This document shows positions 8,822-17,099 of a DNA stretch of 42,010 nucleotides, one piece after another. The stretch comes from Alphaproteobacteria bacterium (lineage in GTDB: Bacteria; Pseudomonadota; Alphaproteobacteria; Rhodobacterales; Rhodobacteraceae): NCBI GenBank assembly GCA_029289325.1, contig JARFTV010000036.1:1-42010 (forward strand), given 5' to 3'. The notes under the pieces were generated by a model, which was not told the origin of the DNA, made no database searches, and saw nothing but the letters and a program-made list of their open reading frames with translations. The first letter of the stretch is position 1; each line of letters begins with the position of its first letter. The translations under genes were made by a program, and so were the position numbers.

Positions 8822-9793
8822 ATGACCCTCTCGATCCTTGCCGATATCGGCGGCACCAATACCCGGGTCGCCCTGGCCGAAGGGCGCGACGTGTGCATCG
8901 ACTCCATCCGCCGTTTCCCAAATGGCGACTATCAGGCGCAAGGCAAGGATATTGCCCACGTCCTGCGCGACTATCTTGACCAGACCGGCGCGCAGGTCTC
9001 GGGCGTCTGTGTCGCTGCGGCCGGGCCGGTGCAGGACGGCGTGGCGACGATGACCAATCTCGACTGGGTGATCGACGGCGCGAAACTGACCGCTGCGACC
9101 GGGGCCTCACGGGTCGCGATCCTGAATGACCTCCAGGCGCAGGGCCAGGCCCTCGGCCATATCCCGGCCGCGAACCTGCGGACCGTGATCCCCGGCCCTG
9201 TCACCCAGGGCCCGATGCTGGTCGTGGGCCTTGGCACCGGCGTCAACGCCGCCCCGGTCCACCCCGGCCCGCAAGGCCGCGTCGTCCCGCCCTCGGAATG
9301 TGGCCATGTCAACATGCCCGTCCGCACCGAAGAGGACTTCCTCCTCGCCCGCTTCATCGAACAGAAACTCCGGGCCGAAGGCGACGTGCCCCATGCCGGT
9401 GTCGAAGAGGTTCTGGCGGGCCGCGGCCTTGCCAATCTGCACGCCTTCGCCGCCCATGCCGCGGGCCACCCGGCGACGATGACCTCGGCGCAGGTCCTTG
9501 CCGCGCTTGATCAGGGCGATGCCACCGCCGCCCATGCCGCGCGGCTTTACGTTCATATCCTTGGCCAGATGCTGGCCGATCTGGCGCTTGTGCATCTGCC
9601 CTATGGCGGGATCTATCTGATCGGCGGCATGTCCCGCGCGATGACCCCGCATTTCGACCGCTTCGGCCTGACCAGCCAGTTCCGCGAGGCGCGACGCGTC
9701 GATCTCCTCCTCAACGATTTCTCGGTCACCGTGGTTGAGGATGATTACGCTGCCCTCACCGGCTGCGCGGCCTATCTGGCAAGCCAGACCTAG
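8822..9793 (+). CDS. glk: Glucokinase
   Basis: It phosphorylates glucose to glucose 6-phosphate with ATP, feeding sugar released by AglA and the GH1 enzyme into central metabolism. It has 323 residues, the size of E. coli-type glucokinase. The ATP-binding phosphate-1 motif LADIGGTNTRVAL opens the protein. VAILNDLQAQGQALGHIP and LVVGLGTGVNAA match the sugar-binding and hinge regions of the Glk family, and IYLIGGMSRA lies near the end. The frame is open upstream into the GH1 gene, but the motif at the N-terminus fixes the ATG at 8822. It is the third gene of the aglR-bglA-glk unit. Confidence 0.93.
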   Translation: MTLSILADIGGTNTRVALAEGRDVCIDSIRRFPNGDYQAQGKDIAHVLRDYLDQTGAQVSGVCVAAAGPVQDGVATMTNLDWVIDGAKLTAATGASRVAILNDLQAQGQALGHIPAANLRTVIPGPVTQGPMLVVGLGTGVNAAPVHPGPQGRVVPPSECGHVNMPVRTEEDFLLARFIEQKLRAEGDVPHAGVEEVLAGRGLANLHAFAAHAAGHPATMTSAQVLAALDQGDATAAHAARLYVHILGQMLADLALVHLPYGGIYLIGGMSRAMTPHFDRFGLTSQFREARRVDLLLNDFSVTVVEDDYAALTGCAAYLASQT

Positions 9794-9798
9794 GCGAA

Positions 9799-9821
9799 GA
9801 ACAGCCGCCAACCGGCTGTTC
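9799..9821. terminator. Bidirectional terminator hairpin between glk and the TPM gene
   Basis: GAACAGCCG and CGGCTGTTC form a perfect 9-bp stem with a 5-base CCAAC loop between two convergent genes. The flanks are only mildly T-rich. Confidence 0.6.
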
Positions 9822-9824
9822 CTG

Positions 9825-10703
9825 CTACCATTTCCCGCTTGCGCCCCCGCCCGAGGATCGCCCGCCGCCAAAGCCGCCGCGGCCGCCGTCACCCCCGGAC
9901 CGGAGGCCGAGCCTGCCCCCAACCGCCGTCCCGCGCAGGGTGAATGTCTCCCGGTCGGTATGGCCGCAGCTGGAACAGATGCGATGCTCGATCCCGCTGC
10001 CCGTGGACAGCAACCCCGGCGGCACGATCACCTCGCGCGTCCGCTCCAGCCGCAGCGCCCCGCATTTCGGGCATTTCCGCCGCGCCCGCGACCGCCACAG
10101 GATCAGCGCAAGAATCCCGCCGATCCCGCCGCCACCGATCAGCCAGGGCACGGCCGCCTCGCCCAGCCGGGTTTCCGGCGCGAAACCGTCGGTCAGCCCG
10201 ACCAGCCGCCCTTCAAGGAACGGCAGCACCAGCCGTTCCCGGGCCGAGGCGATCCCGGCCTCGATCCCCGCCGCCAGCCGCCCTTCGCGGAAGTCCGGCA
10301 GGACGGCGGTGGACAGGACCCGCGCCGCGCGCCCGTCATAGACCGCGTCATAGCCCGCCCCCAGCGCGATCCGCGCCTCACGCGGCGTGGTGACGACCAG
10401 AAGGAGGATCCCGTCATTGCGACCGGCAGCGCCAATACCCCAGGCGTTGAACAGGTCCTTGGCATAGGCTTCCAGCCGCCGCCCCTCGCCGCCATGCGCC
10501 TCCAGCGTGGGCATTGTGACCACGACCATCTGCACCCCGGTCTCGTCCCGCAGCGCCTGCAACGCCCGGTCGATCCGCCCCTCCTCGGTCGCATCCAGCA
10601 CCTCGGCAAAGTCCGAGACGGTGTCGCTGACAGGTGCCGGCAGCTCCTGTGCTACAGCGGTCGCGGTCAGGCCAAGCCAAAGCGCAAGGACGCGGAGAAT
10701 CAT
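9825..10703 (-). CDS. TPM-domain (YgcG-like) membrane protein with zinc ribbon
   Basis: It has 292 residues. A signal peptide (about 1-19, ending TAVAQ) leads into a TPM domain (about 25-160) with VSDFAEVLDATEEGRID, MVVVTMPTLE and NDGILLLVV. These are typical of the YgcG/TPM phosphatase family, some members of which are periplasmic acid phosphatases or photosystem repair factors. A membrane segment (about 185-203) follows. Next come a four-Cys zinc ribbon (C211-x2-C214 and C243-x2-C246) and a Gly/Ser-rich tail ending SSGGGASGKW, which is common in this family. The ATG overlaps the decarboxylase stop (ATGA), so the two are translationally coupled. Exact function is unknown. Confidence 0.85.
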   Translation of the reverse strand: MILRVLALWLGLTATAVAQELPAPVSDTVSDFAEVLDATEEGRIDRALQALRDETGVQMVVVTMPTLEAHGGEGRRLEAYAKDLFNAWGIGAAGRNDGILLLVVTTPREARIALGAGYDAVYDGRAARVLSTAVLPDFREGRLAAGIEAGIASARERLVLPFLEGRLVGLTDGFAPETRLGEAAVPWLIGGGGIGGILALILWRSRARRKCPKCGALRLERTREVIVPPGLLSTGSGIEHRICSSCGHTDRETFTLRGTAVGGRLGLRSGGDGGRGGFGGGRSSGGGASGKW

Positions 10704-12085
10704 CGGGCAAGCATTTCACTGACAACCTTGGCGATCAGCATGACATCTTCCCTTGTGCAGTCAAACGATCCGACCTGCACCCGAATCGCAAACCGCCCGT
10801 CAACCCGGGTCTGGGTCAGGTAAATCCGCCCGTCATCGTTGATCCGCGCCAGCAGCGCCTCGGTCGCGGCCTCCGTGTCCAGCGCGAAGGAAAAGAGCGA
10901 CAGGCGCGGCTCGGTCACGATCTCGACCCCCGGCAGTGCGGCCAGCTGGTTCCGCGCCTCCTCCGCCCAGGCGACATGGTTGCGGATACGGTCGCGCAGC
11001 CCCTCCAGCCCATAGGCGCGCAGCACGAACCACAGCTTCAGCGCCCGGAAGCGGCGGCCGAGTGGCACCGTCCATTCGTTGAAATTGACCATCTCCTCCC
11101 GCCCCGCCGTCTCCAGATAGGTCGGCCGCAGCCCCAGCGTGCGCACCTGTGCCCCCGGATCGCGCAGGAACTGGACCGAGCAGTCGAACTGCGCCCCCAG
11201 CCACTTGTGCGGGTTCAGCACCACCGAATCCGCCCCCTCGACCCCTGCCCAAAGCGCCCGGAACTCCGGGCAGATCATCGCCGACCCTGCCCAGGCCGCA
11301 TCGACATGGGAAGGCACGCCCTCCTCGCGGCAGACCGCCAGACAGTCCGCGATCCGGTCGAAGGCCCCCACGCTCGTCCCTCCGGCGCACAGGATCACCC
11401 CCGCCGGCACCATCCCCGCCGCGCGGTCGGCCCGGATCGCCGCCCGCAGCGCCGCCCCGGTCATCCCGCGGCTCTCATCCACCGGCACCTTCACCAGGTT
11501 CCGCTGCCCGATCCCCGCCACGCGGATCGCCTTGTCCACGCTCGAATGCGTCTCCGCACTGGCATAGAACCGCAACACCGGCTGAGCCGAAAGCCCCTCG
11601 TCCAGCCCCCGCCACTCCAGCGCCCGCTCGCGCATCGTGAGGACCGCCGACAGGGTCGCCACCGTCGCCGTGTCATGGATCGTGCCCACGAATCCCTCCG
11701 GCAGCCCCACCGCCTGGCGCAGCCAGTCGATCATCACCTGCTCCACCTCGGTCGCGGCCGGAGAGGTCTGCCAGATCAACGCGTTCGACGCCATCGCATT
11801 GACCAGTTGCTCCGCCAGCATCGAGGCAGGCGCGGCATTGGCCGGGAAATAGGCGAAGAACCGGGGATGCTGCCAATGCGTCATACCGCCCGGCACGATC
11901 CGCTCGAAATCCGCCCAGATAGCGTCCATCGGCTCGGCCGCTTCCGGAGGCGCTTCGGGCAACTGCCGCGCGACCGCGCCGGGCACCAGCGGCGCCCGTA
12001 CCGGCCGGTCCCGCAGATCCGCGTGATAGTCCGCCGCCCAGTCCGCCGCCCGCTTCGACCACAACCGCAGGTCCTCGTGATTCAT
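10700..12085 (-). CDS. PLP-dependent group II amino acid decarboxylase family protein
   Basis: This is a pyridoxal-phosphate enzyme of the aromatic-L-amino-acid/glutamate decarboxylase superfamily, 461 residues. Family landmarks are HPRFFAYFPAN near residue 80, HSSVDKA, HVDAAWAGSA (the Asp that contacts the PLP ring nitrogen) and NPHKWLG (the PLP-binding lysine). The order and spacing resemble dopa/tryptophan/phenylalanine decarboxylases, but substrate cannot be assigned. The ATG at 12085 is preceded by GGGAGG with a short spacer. The open frame extends upstream to 12211 without conserved sequence. It overlaps the TPM gene by 4 bp; no functional link between these two families is known to me. 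Confidence 0.88.
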   Translation of the reverse strand: MNHEDLRLWSKRAADWAADYHADLRDRPVRAPLVPGAVARQLPEAPPEAAEPMDAIWADFERIVPGGMTHWQHPRFFAYFPANAAPASMLAEQLVNAMASNALIWQTSPAATEVEQVMIDWLRQAVGLPEGFVGTIHDTATVATLSAVLTMRERALEWRGLDEGLSAQPVLRFYASAETHSSVDKAIRVAGIGQRNLVKVPVDESRGMTGAALRAAIRADRAAGMVPAGVILCAGGTSVGAFDRIADCLAVCREEGVPSHVDAAWAGSAMICPEFRALWAGVEGADSVVLNPHKWLGAQFDCSVQFLRDPGAQVRTLGLRPTYLETAGREEMVNFNEWTVPLGRRFRALKLWFVLRAYGLEGLRDRIRNHVAWAEEARNQLAALPGVEIVTEPRLSLFSFALDTEAATEALLARINDDGRIYLTQTRVDGRFAIRVQVGSFDCTREDVMLIAKVVSEMLAR

Positions 12086-12167
12086 CCTCGCCTCCCGTTC
12101 CAGCCGCAAAAAGGCATCATCGCGGCAAAAGGGCAAGCTGCGTGCCGGATCGCGACACGGCAAGTCC

Positions 12168-12196
12168 TTGTTGCGGCCATGGTGACTTCGTAGGAC
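12168..12196 (+). promoter_or_regulatory. Possible promoter of the lipoprotein gene
   Basis: TTGTTG, a 17-base spacer, then TAGGAC. The predicted start near 12203 gives a leader of about 38 bases. The rest of the 155-bp gap to the divergent decarboxylase gene shows nothing else I recognise. Confidence 0.35.
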
Positions 12197-12240
12197 GCGC
12201 AGGCAAAACAAGAATCGTACTGCTGCACAAGGTTGCTTAC

Positions 12241-12858
12241 ATGTCGCTTACCCGTCGTATCGCCCTTCTTGGCGCCGTTACCCTGCTTCTGTCCGCCTGC
12301 GTCGGCGGCGGCAGCTTCAAGACCGACTACACCCCCCTCTCTGCCGATGTCTCCCGTAGCTGGAACCTTGCGGACGTCCGCGTGACCGTACCGACCTCCC
12401 TCACCGTCAGCGAGGCGAAGACGCTTCTGCCCAATGCCGACATCGTCTGGCGCGAGGATCCGCTTGGCGACCGCTATGCCCAGGTCGCCAGGATCATGGA
12501 TGACGCCGTCACCCGCGGTGCCCAGGGCCTGCGCGGCAAGCGTCCGGTCTTTATCGATGTCACCGTCACCCGCTTCCACGCCCTGACGTTCGAGGCAGAG
12601 CAGCGCGGCCAGACCTGGGGCGTGCACAACATCAAGTTCACCGCCCAGGTCACCGACGCCCGCACGGGCGAGGTGCTGATCCCCGCCACCCCGATCCGCG
12701 CCGAACTGCCCGCGCTCTCGGGCCAAGAGATGCGCGACGCCCGCAAGAAGGGCGTGACGCAGAAGTCGATGATCAGCAACCATGTCGCCAAGACCGTCGC
12801 GGGCTGGCTTGCGATCGGCCCCGACAACCGCGGCGAATTCTCGCGCCAGGGTAATTGA
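12241..12858 (+). CDS. Predicted lipoprotein, DUF6778-like
   Basis: It has 205 residues. The N-terminus MSLTRRIALLGAVTLLLSAC is a lipoprotein signal with lipobox LSAC and acylated Cys20, followed by VGGGS. The mature part is soluble, with no further membrane segment. It carries strings such as SWNLADVRVTVPTSLTVSEA, RGKRPVFIDVTVTRFHALTF and VTDARTGEVL. This resembles a lipoprotein family conserved in Rhodobacteraceae that I associate with DUF6778; that label is from memory. The expected location is the periplasmic face of a membrane. Function is unknown. A strong hairpin follows 5 bp after the stop, so it is probably a single-gene unit. Confidence 0.85.
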   Translation: MSLTRRIALLGAVTLLLSACVGGGSFKTDYTPLSADVSRSWNLADVRVTVPTSLTVSEAKTLLPNADIVWREDPLGDRYAQVARIMDDAVTRGAQGLRGKRPVFIDVTVTRFHALTFEAEQRGQTWGVHNIKFTAQVTDARTGEVLIPATPIRAELPALSGQEMRDARKKGVTQKSMISNHVAKTVAGWLAIGPDNRGEFSRQGN

Positions 12859-12863
12859 ACCCA

Positions 12864-12906
12864 GGCCCGGCCCCCGGATTTCCGCCGGAGCTTCGGGGGC
12901 CCGGCC
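12864..12906 (+). terminator. GC-rich hairpin after the lipoprotein gene
   Basis: GGCCCGGCCCCCG (12864-12876) pairs with CGGGGGCCCGGCC (12894-12906) with one mismatch and a 17-base loop. It lacks a T run, so it could be a weak terminator or an mRNA 3'-end stabiliser. Confidence 0.5.
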
Positions 12907-13083
12907 CGCGGCAGGGCGCTTGCGCCGCGCCCGCCGACCGTGTTAGGCCAACCACATGACGACATTGCGCAACATCTGCATCTGCTGCATTACCCGCTGA
13001 CTTCGGTCGCGCGGGCGCTTCGTCATTCCCAAGGATGGACAAGCCGAACCCCGCGCGGGATGCCCGCGTGCGAAGGGACTGAC

Positions 13084-14478
13084 ATGGTGACGATCCGCCT
13101 GACCAATTCGAAGACCCGCCGGAAGGAGGACTTCCAGCCGATCGACCCGTCGCATCTGCGGATGTATGTCTGCGGCCCCACCGTCTATGACCGCGCCCAT
13201 CTTGGCAACGCCCGTCCCGTGGTCGTCTTCGACACCCTCTACCGGCTTCTCCGGCATGTCTACGGGCCGGATCGCGTCACCTATGTCCGCAACTTCACCG
13301 ACGTCGATGACAAGATCAACGCCGAGGCACTCCGCCGCCAGCAGGCCGGCGCGCCCGGCACGCTGGAAGAGCTGATCCGCCAGCGGACCGAGGAAACCAT
13401 TGCCTGGTATCATGCCGACATGGACGCGCTCGGCGCGCTGCGGCCGACGCATGAACCGCGCGCCACCGAATATATCGGCCAGATGATCGGCATGATCGAA
13501 GGACTGATCGCCTCCGGCCATGCCTATGCGCGTGAGGGTCACGCCCTCTTCCGCGTCCGCTCCTACCAGGATTACGGCAAGCTCTCGGGCCGTTCGGTCG
13601 ACGACATGATCGCCGGGGCCCGGGTGGAGGTCGCGCCCTTCAAGGAGGATCCGATGGACTTCGTCCTGTGGAAACCCTCCTCCGGTCAGGAACCCGGCTG
13701 GGACAGCCCCTGGGGCCGCGGCCGCCCCGGCTGGCACATCGAATGTTCCGCCATGAGCCACGAGCTTCTGGGAGAGAGTTTCGACATCCACGGCGGCGGG
13801 CTTGATCTGCAATTCCCCCACCACGAGAACGAGATCGCCCAATCCGCCTGCGCCCATCCGCATGGCGATTTCGCGCGCTATTGGCTGCACAACGAGATGC
13901 TGCAGGTCGAGGGCAAGAAGATGTCCAAGAGCCTTGGCAACTTCTTCACCGTGCGGGATCTCCTGGACCAGGGCATCCCCGGTGAGGTGATCCGCTTCGT
14001 CTTCCTGATGACGCATTACCGCAGCCCGATGGACTGGACGGCGGAAAAGGCGCGGCAGGCCGAGGCGACCTTGCGCAAATGGCGCGCGGCGACCGCATCC
14101 GTCACGGCCTCTGTGCCCCTACCGGGCGTGGTCGAGGCGCTCGCCGACGACCTGAACACCGCCGGCGCGCTGGCGGCGCTGCACGCGGCCGCCGGAGAGG
14201 CAGACTGGTCCGGCCTCAAGGCCTCGGCCGCGCTCCTTGGGCTCCTTGGCGATGACATGGGCGACTGGGCCCTTGCGCCGCAGGTCGATCTGTCGGCGCT
14301 GACGGAACGGCTGGCCGCTCTGCGCTCTGCCGCGATGGCCACCAAGGACTTCTCCGCCGTCGACGCCCTGAAATCCGCCCTGATCGCCGCCGGGGTCGAG
14401 GTCCGCATGTCCAAGGCCGGGGTTGAACTGGTCCCCGGCCCCGACTTCGACCCGGCCAAGCTGGAGGCGATCCCATGA
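13084..14478 (+). CDS. cysS: Cysteinyl-tRNA synthetase
   Basis: It charges tRNA-Cys with cysteine in the cytoplasm. It is a class I synthetase of 464 residues, the usual size. The HIGH-like motif is HLGN (39-42) and the KMSKS loop is KKMSKSLGN (K279-S283). Zinc ligands are Cys30 ([10 protein letters not shown]), Cys221 (HIECSAMS), His246 and Glu250 ([10 protein letters not shown]). The open frame runs upstream, but the ATG at 13084 gives the standard N-terminus [17 protein letters not shown]. It is followed by two tandem hairpins. Confidence 0.97.
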   Translation: MVTIRLTNSKTRRKEDFQPIDPSHLRMYVCGPTVYDRAHLGNARPVVVFDTLYRLLRHVYGPDRVTYVRNFTDVDDKINAEALRRQQAGAPGTLEELIRQRTEETIAWYHADMDALGALRPTHEPRATEYIGQMIGMIEGLIASGHAYAREGHALFRVRSYQDYGKLSGRSVDDMIAGARVEVAPFKEDPMDFVLWKPSSGQEPGWDSPWGRGRPGWHIECSAMSHELLGESFDIHGGGLDLQFPHHENEIAQSACAHPHGDFARYWLHNEMLQVEGKKMSKSLGNFFTVRDLLDQGIPGEVIRFVFLMTHYRSPMDWTAEKARQAEATLRKWRAATASVTASVPLPGVVEALADDLNTAGALAALHAAAGEADWSGLKASAALLGLLGDDMGDWALAPQVDLSALTERLAALRSAAMATKDFSAVDALKSALIAAGVEVRMSKAGVELVPGPDFDPAKLEAIP

Positions 14479-14496
14479 CACCCCTCGCGCCGGTTT

Positions 14497-14520
14497 CAAA
14501 TTCCTTAAGCAAGGAATTTG
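14497..14520. terminator. First of two tandem hairpins after cysS
   Basis: CAAATTCCTT-AAGC-AAGGAATTTG is a perfect 10-bp stem with a 4-base loop, starting 18 bp after the cysS stop. The A/T arms give U-rich 3' ends on both strands, so it can act as a bidirectional intrinsic terminator. It is a sharp AT-rich island in GC-rich DNA. Confidence 0.55.
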
Positions 14521-14521
14521 T

Positions 14522-14545
14522 CAAAATCCTTGCTCAAGGATTTTG
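14522..14545. terminator. Second tandem hairpin after cysS
   Basis: CAAAATCCTTG-CT-CAAGGATTTTG is a perfect 11-bp inverted repeat (a 4-base loop in practice). It lies one base after the first hairpin and shares the CCTT/AAGG core. It ends in TTTTG. Confidence 0.6.
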
Positions 14546-14571
14546 CTGTTCCACGGCAAACCTCGTTAACA
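14543..14571 (+). promoter_or_regulatory. Possible promoter of cimA
   Basis: TTGCTG, a 17-base spacer, then TTAACA. The -35 box overlaps the arm of the preceding hairpin. The start near 14578 would leave a leader of about 64 bases that includes the palindrome at 14621-14636. Confidence 0.3.
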
Positions 14572-14620
14572 CCACCCTAACGCGCCCTCGCAACCCTTTG
14601 AAATCGCTCGCCCCGAAATC

Positions 14621-14636
14621 CTGTCCAGCGTGGACA
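14621..14636. repeat. Short palindrome CTGTCCA..TGGACA, copy 1
   Basis: CTGTCCAGCGTGGACA lies 6 bases before the cimA ATG. A near-identical 16-mer follows efp at 30139-30154, differing only at two central bases. The upstream in-frame GTG (14630) falls inside this palindrome, which argues for the ATG at 14642 as the cimA start. Confidence 0.5.
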
Positions 14637-14641
14637 CGCCC

Positions 14642-16264
14642 ATGACCCGCGACCGCCTCTACCTCTTCGACACCACGCTGCGCGACGGCCAGCAGACCCA
14701 GGGCGTCCAGTTCTCGACCGCCGAGAAGGTCCAGATCGCCCGCGCTCTCGACGCCCTCGGGATCGACCAGATCGAGGGCGGCTGGCCCGGTGCCAACCCG
14801 ACCGACAGCGATTTCTTCGCCGCCCCCCCGCCCCTGAAGGCCACCCTGACCGCCTTCGGCATGACTCGCCGCGTCGGCCGCTCGGCCGAGAATGACGACG
14901 TCCTCGCCGCCGTCCTGAACGCCGGCACCCCGGCGGTCTGCCTTGTCGGCAAGACTCACGACTTCCACGTCACCACCGCCCTCGGCGTCACCCTCGACGA
15001 GAACCGCGACGCCATCGCCAGCTCGATCCGCCACCTTGTCGCCAAGGGCCGCGAGGCCCTATTCGACGCGGAACATTTCTTCGACGGCTACCGCGCCAAC
15101 CCCCGCTACGCCCTCTCCTGCCTCGAAGCCGCCCTCGAGGCCGGCGCGCGCTGGGTCGTCCTCTGCGACACCAACGGCGGCACGCTGCCCGCCGAAGTCG
15201 GCCGCATCACGGCCGAGGTCATCGCCGCCGGCATCCCCGGAGACCGGCTGGGCATCCATTGCCATGACGATACCGGGAACGCCGTCGCCAACTCGCTGGC
15301 CGCCGTTGAAGCGGGCGCCCGCCAGATCCAGGGCACCCTGAACGGATTGGGGGAGCGCTGCGGGAATGCCAACCTGACCACCCTCATCCCCACCCTGCTC
15401 CTCAAAGACCCCTATGCCAGCCGCTTCCAGACCGGCGTGACGAAAGAGGCTCTGGCGGGGCTCCTCAAGACCAGCCGGATGCTGGACGACATCCTGAACC
15501 GCGTCCCGCTCCGCTCCGCGCCCTATGTCGGCGCCTCGGCCTTCGCCCACAAGGCGGGGCTTCATGCCAGCGCGATCCTGAAGGACCCGACCACCTACGA
15601 ACACATCGACCCCGCCCTCGTCGGCAATGAACGCATCATCCCGATGTCGAACCAGGCTGGCCTGTCGAACCTCCGCGCCCGCCTCGCCGCCGCCGGGATC
15701 GATGTGGACCCGAAAGACCCGCGCCTCGGCCGGATCATCGAGACGGTGAAGGCCCGCGAGGACCAAGGCTATGCCTATGACGGCGCGCAGGCCAGTTTCG
15801 AACTGGTCGCCCGACGGGAGCTGGGCCTCTGCCCGGAGTTCTTCGAGGTCAAGCGTTACCGGGTCACGGTCGAGCGGCGGAAGAACAAGTATGACCGGAT
15901 GATCTCGCTCTCCGAAGCGGTGGTGGTGGTCAAGATCGGCGACCGGAAGAACATGTCGGTCAGCGACAGCATGGACGAGGACGGTCACGACCGTGGCCCG
16001 GTCAATGCGCTGGCCAAGGCGCTTGGCAAGGACCTCGGCCCCTATCAGGCCTGCATCGACGACATGAAACTGGTGGATTTCAAGGTCCGCATCACCAACG
16101 GCGGGACCGAGGCCGTCACCCGCGTGATCATCGACAGCGAGGATGGCCAGGGCCACCGCTGGTCGACCGTCGGGGTCAGCGCGAACATCATCGACGCCTC
16201 GTTTGAGGCGCTGCTCGACGCGATCCAGTGGAAGCTGATCCGCGATTTCGGAGCGCCGAGGTGA
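14642..16264 (+). CDS. cimA: (R)-citramalate synthase
   Basis: It condenses pyruvate with acetyl-CoA to citramalate, the first step of the pyruvate route to 2-oxobutanoate and isoleucine. It has 540 residues with the HMGL-like TIM barrel of the LeuA/CimA family. FDTTLRDGQQTQGVQFS opens the active site. IHCHDDTGNAVANSLAAVEA carries the metal-binding HxH, and QIQGTLNGLGERCGNANL follows. A C-terminal allosteric domain holds the feedback region. The long linker and the DGQQTQG form indicate CimA rather than isopropylmalate synthase; homocitrate synthase is a less likely alternative. The stop overlaps the next start (GTGA). Confidence 0.92.
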   Translation: MTRDRLYLFDTTLRDGQQTQGVQFSTAEKVQIARALDALGIDQIEGGWPGANPTDSDFFAAPPPLKATLTAFGMTRRVGRSAENDDVLAAVLNAGTPAVCLVGKTHDFHVTTALGVTLDENRDAIASSIRHLVAKGREALFDAEHFFDGYRANPRYALSCLEAALEAGARWVVLCDTNGGTLPAEVGRITAEVIAAGIPGDRLGIHCHDDTGNAVANSLAAVEAGARQIQGTLNGLGERCGNANLTTLIPTLLLKDPYASRFQTGVTKEALAGLLKTSRMLDDILNRVPLRSAPYVGASAFAHKAGLHASAILKDPTTYEHIDPALVGNERIIPMSNQAGLSNLRARLAAAGIDVDPKDPRLGRIIETVKAREDQGYAYDGAQASFELVARRELGLCPEFFEVKRYRVTVERRKNKYDRMISLSEAVVVVKIGDRKNMSVSDSMDEDGHDRGPVNALAKALGKDLGPYQACIDDMKLVDFKVRITNGGTEAVTRVIIDSEDGQGHRWSTVGVSANIIDASFEALLDAIQWKLIRDFGAPR

Positions 16265-17013
16265 GTGTCGACGCCTGTGCCGGGCTGGTCAGCCGGGGCG
16301 ATCCGGACCGCTTCCTCGCGGTGCTGGCCGCCCCGGCCCCGGTGCGGGCACGGCTTTTCCCGCTATACGCCTTCAACCTTGAGGTCGCCCGCGCGCCCTG
16401 GGTCACGCAAGAGCCGCTGATCGCGGAGATGCGCCTGCAATGGTGGCGCGATGTGGTGGAGAATGCCGCCTCGGGTGCCGCGAAGGCGCATGAGGTGGCC
16501 GGGCCGCTGCATGAGGTGATCCGGGACTTCGGCCTGCCCATCGCGGTCCTTGACAAGCTGGTCGCCGCCCGACGCTGGGACATCCATCGTGACCCGCATG
16601 AAGGTATAGACGGGCTGGAAACCTATCTGGAGGACACCGGCGCGGGGCTGATGTGGCTGGCGGCACGGACGCTTGGCGCGTCCGAGGTAGCGGAGGCTCC
16701 GATCCGGGCCTATGGCTGGGCCACGGCGGCGGCGGGCTATCTGCGCGCGGCCCCCGAACTTGCCGCGCGCGGGCGGCAGCCCTTGCCCGAGGGCATCACT
16801 TCCCAGGACCTCGCGCGGCGGGGGCTGGAGCGGCTGGCCGAGGCCCGGGCAGCGCGGCGGCTGGTGCCGAAGGCGGTGGCCCCGGCGCTGCTGGCGGGAT
16901 GGCAGACGGAAGGGATCTTGCGTCAGGTGGTTGCGGGGATTTCTTCACCCGAATTGCCCGAGGCGCAGAAGCGGTGGCGGCTGATGTGGCAGGCGTTCAG
17001 CGGCCGCTGGTGA
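16261..17013 (+). CDS. Squalene/phytoene synthase-like protein, NDUFAF6 type
   Basis: It has 250 residues and starts with GTG overlapping the cimA stop. It belongs to the squalene/phytoene synthase superfamily. RARLFPLYAFNLEVARAPW and MRLQWWRDVVENAASG occupy the first helices, and GLETYLEDTGAGLMWLAAR and AYGWATAAAGYLRA follow. The paired Asp-rich diphosphate-binding motifs of true carotenoid synthases are not seen. The QWWRD form matches the alphaproteobacterial relatives of NDUFAF6, a mitochondrial complex I assembly factor. It may therefore act in respiratory complex assembly rather than pigment synthesis; this is inference. No other carotenoid gene is nearby. Confidence 0.82.
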   Translation: MSVDACAGLVSRGDPDRFLAVLAAPAPVRARLFPLYAFNLEVARAPWVTQEPLIAEMRLQWWRDVVENAASGAAKAHEVAGPLHEVIRDFGLPIAVLDKLVAARRWDIHRDPHEGIDGLETYLEDTGAGLMWLAARTLGASEVAEAPIRAYGWATAAAGYLRAAPELAARGRQPLPEGITSQDLARRGLERLAEARAARRLVPKAVAPALLAGWQTEGILRQVVAGISSPELPEAQKRWRLMWQAFSGRW

Positions 17014-17099
17014 CGCTTACGGGTCGCTCATCGCGCAGCTTCGCCTTCGCATCACGGCTCCCCCGGCGATGGGCGCGTGAAATGCGACGAAAAGCCCCC

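Noticed and set aside
6799-8907. 702-residue minus-strand open frame across aglR and bglA
   Set aside because: It is the antisense shadow of two clear genes, a common result of high GC at third codon positions.
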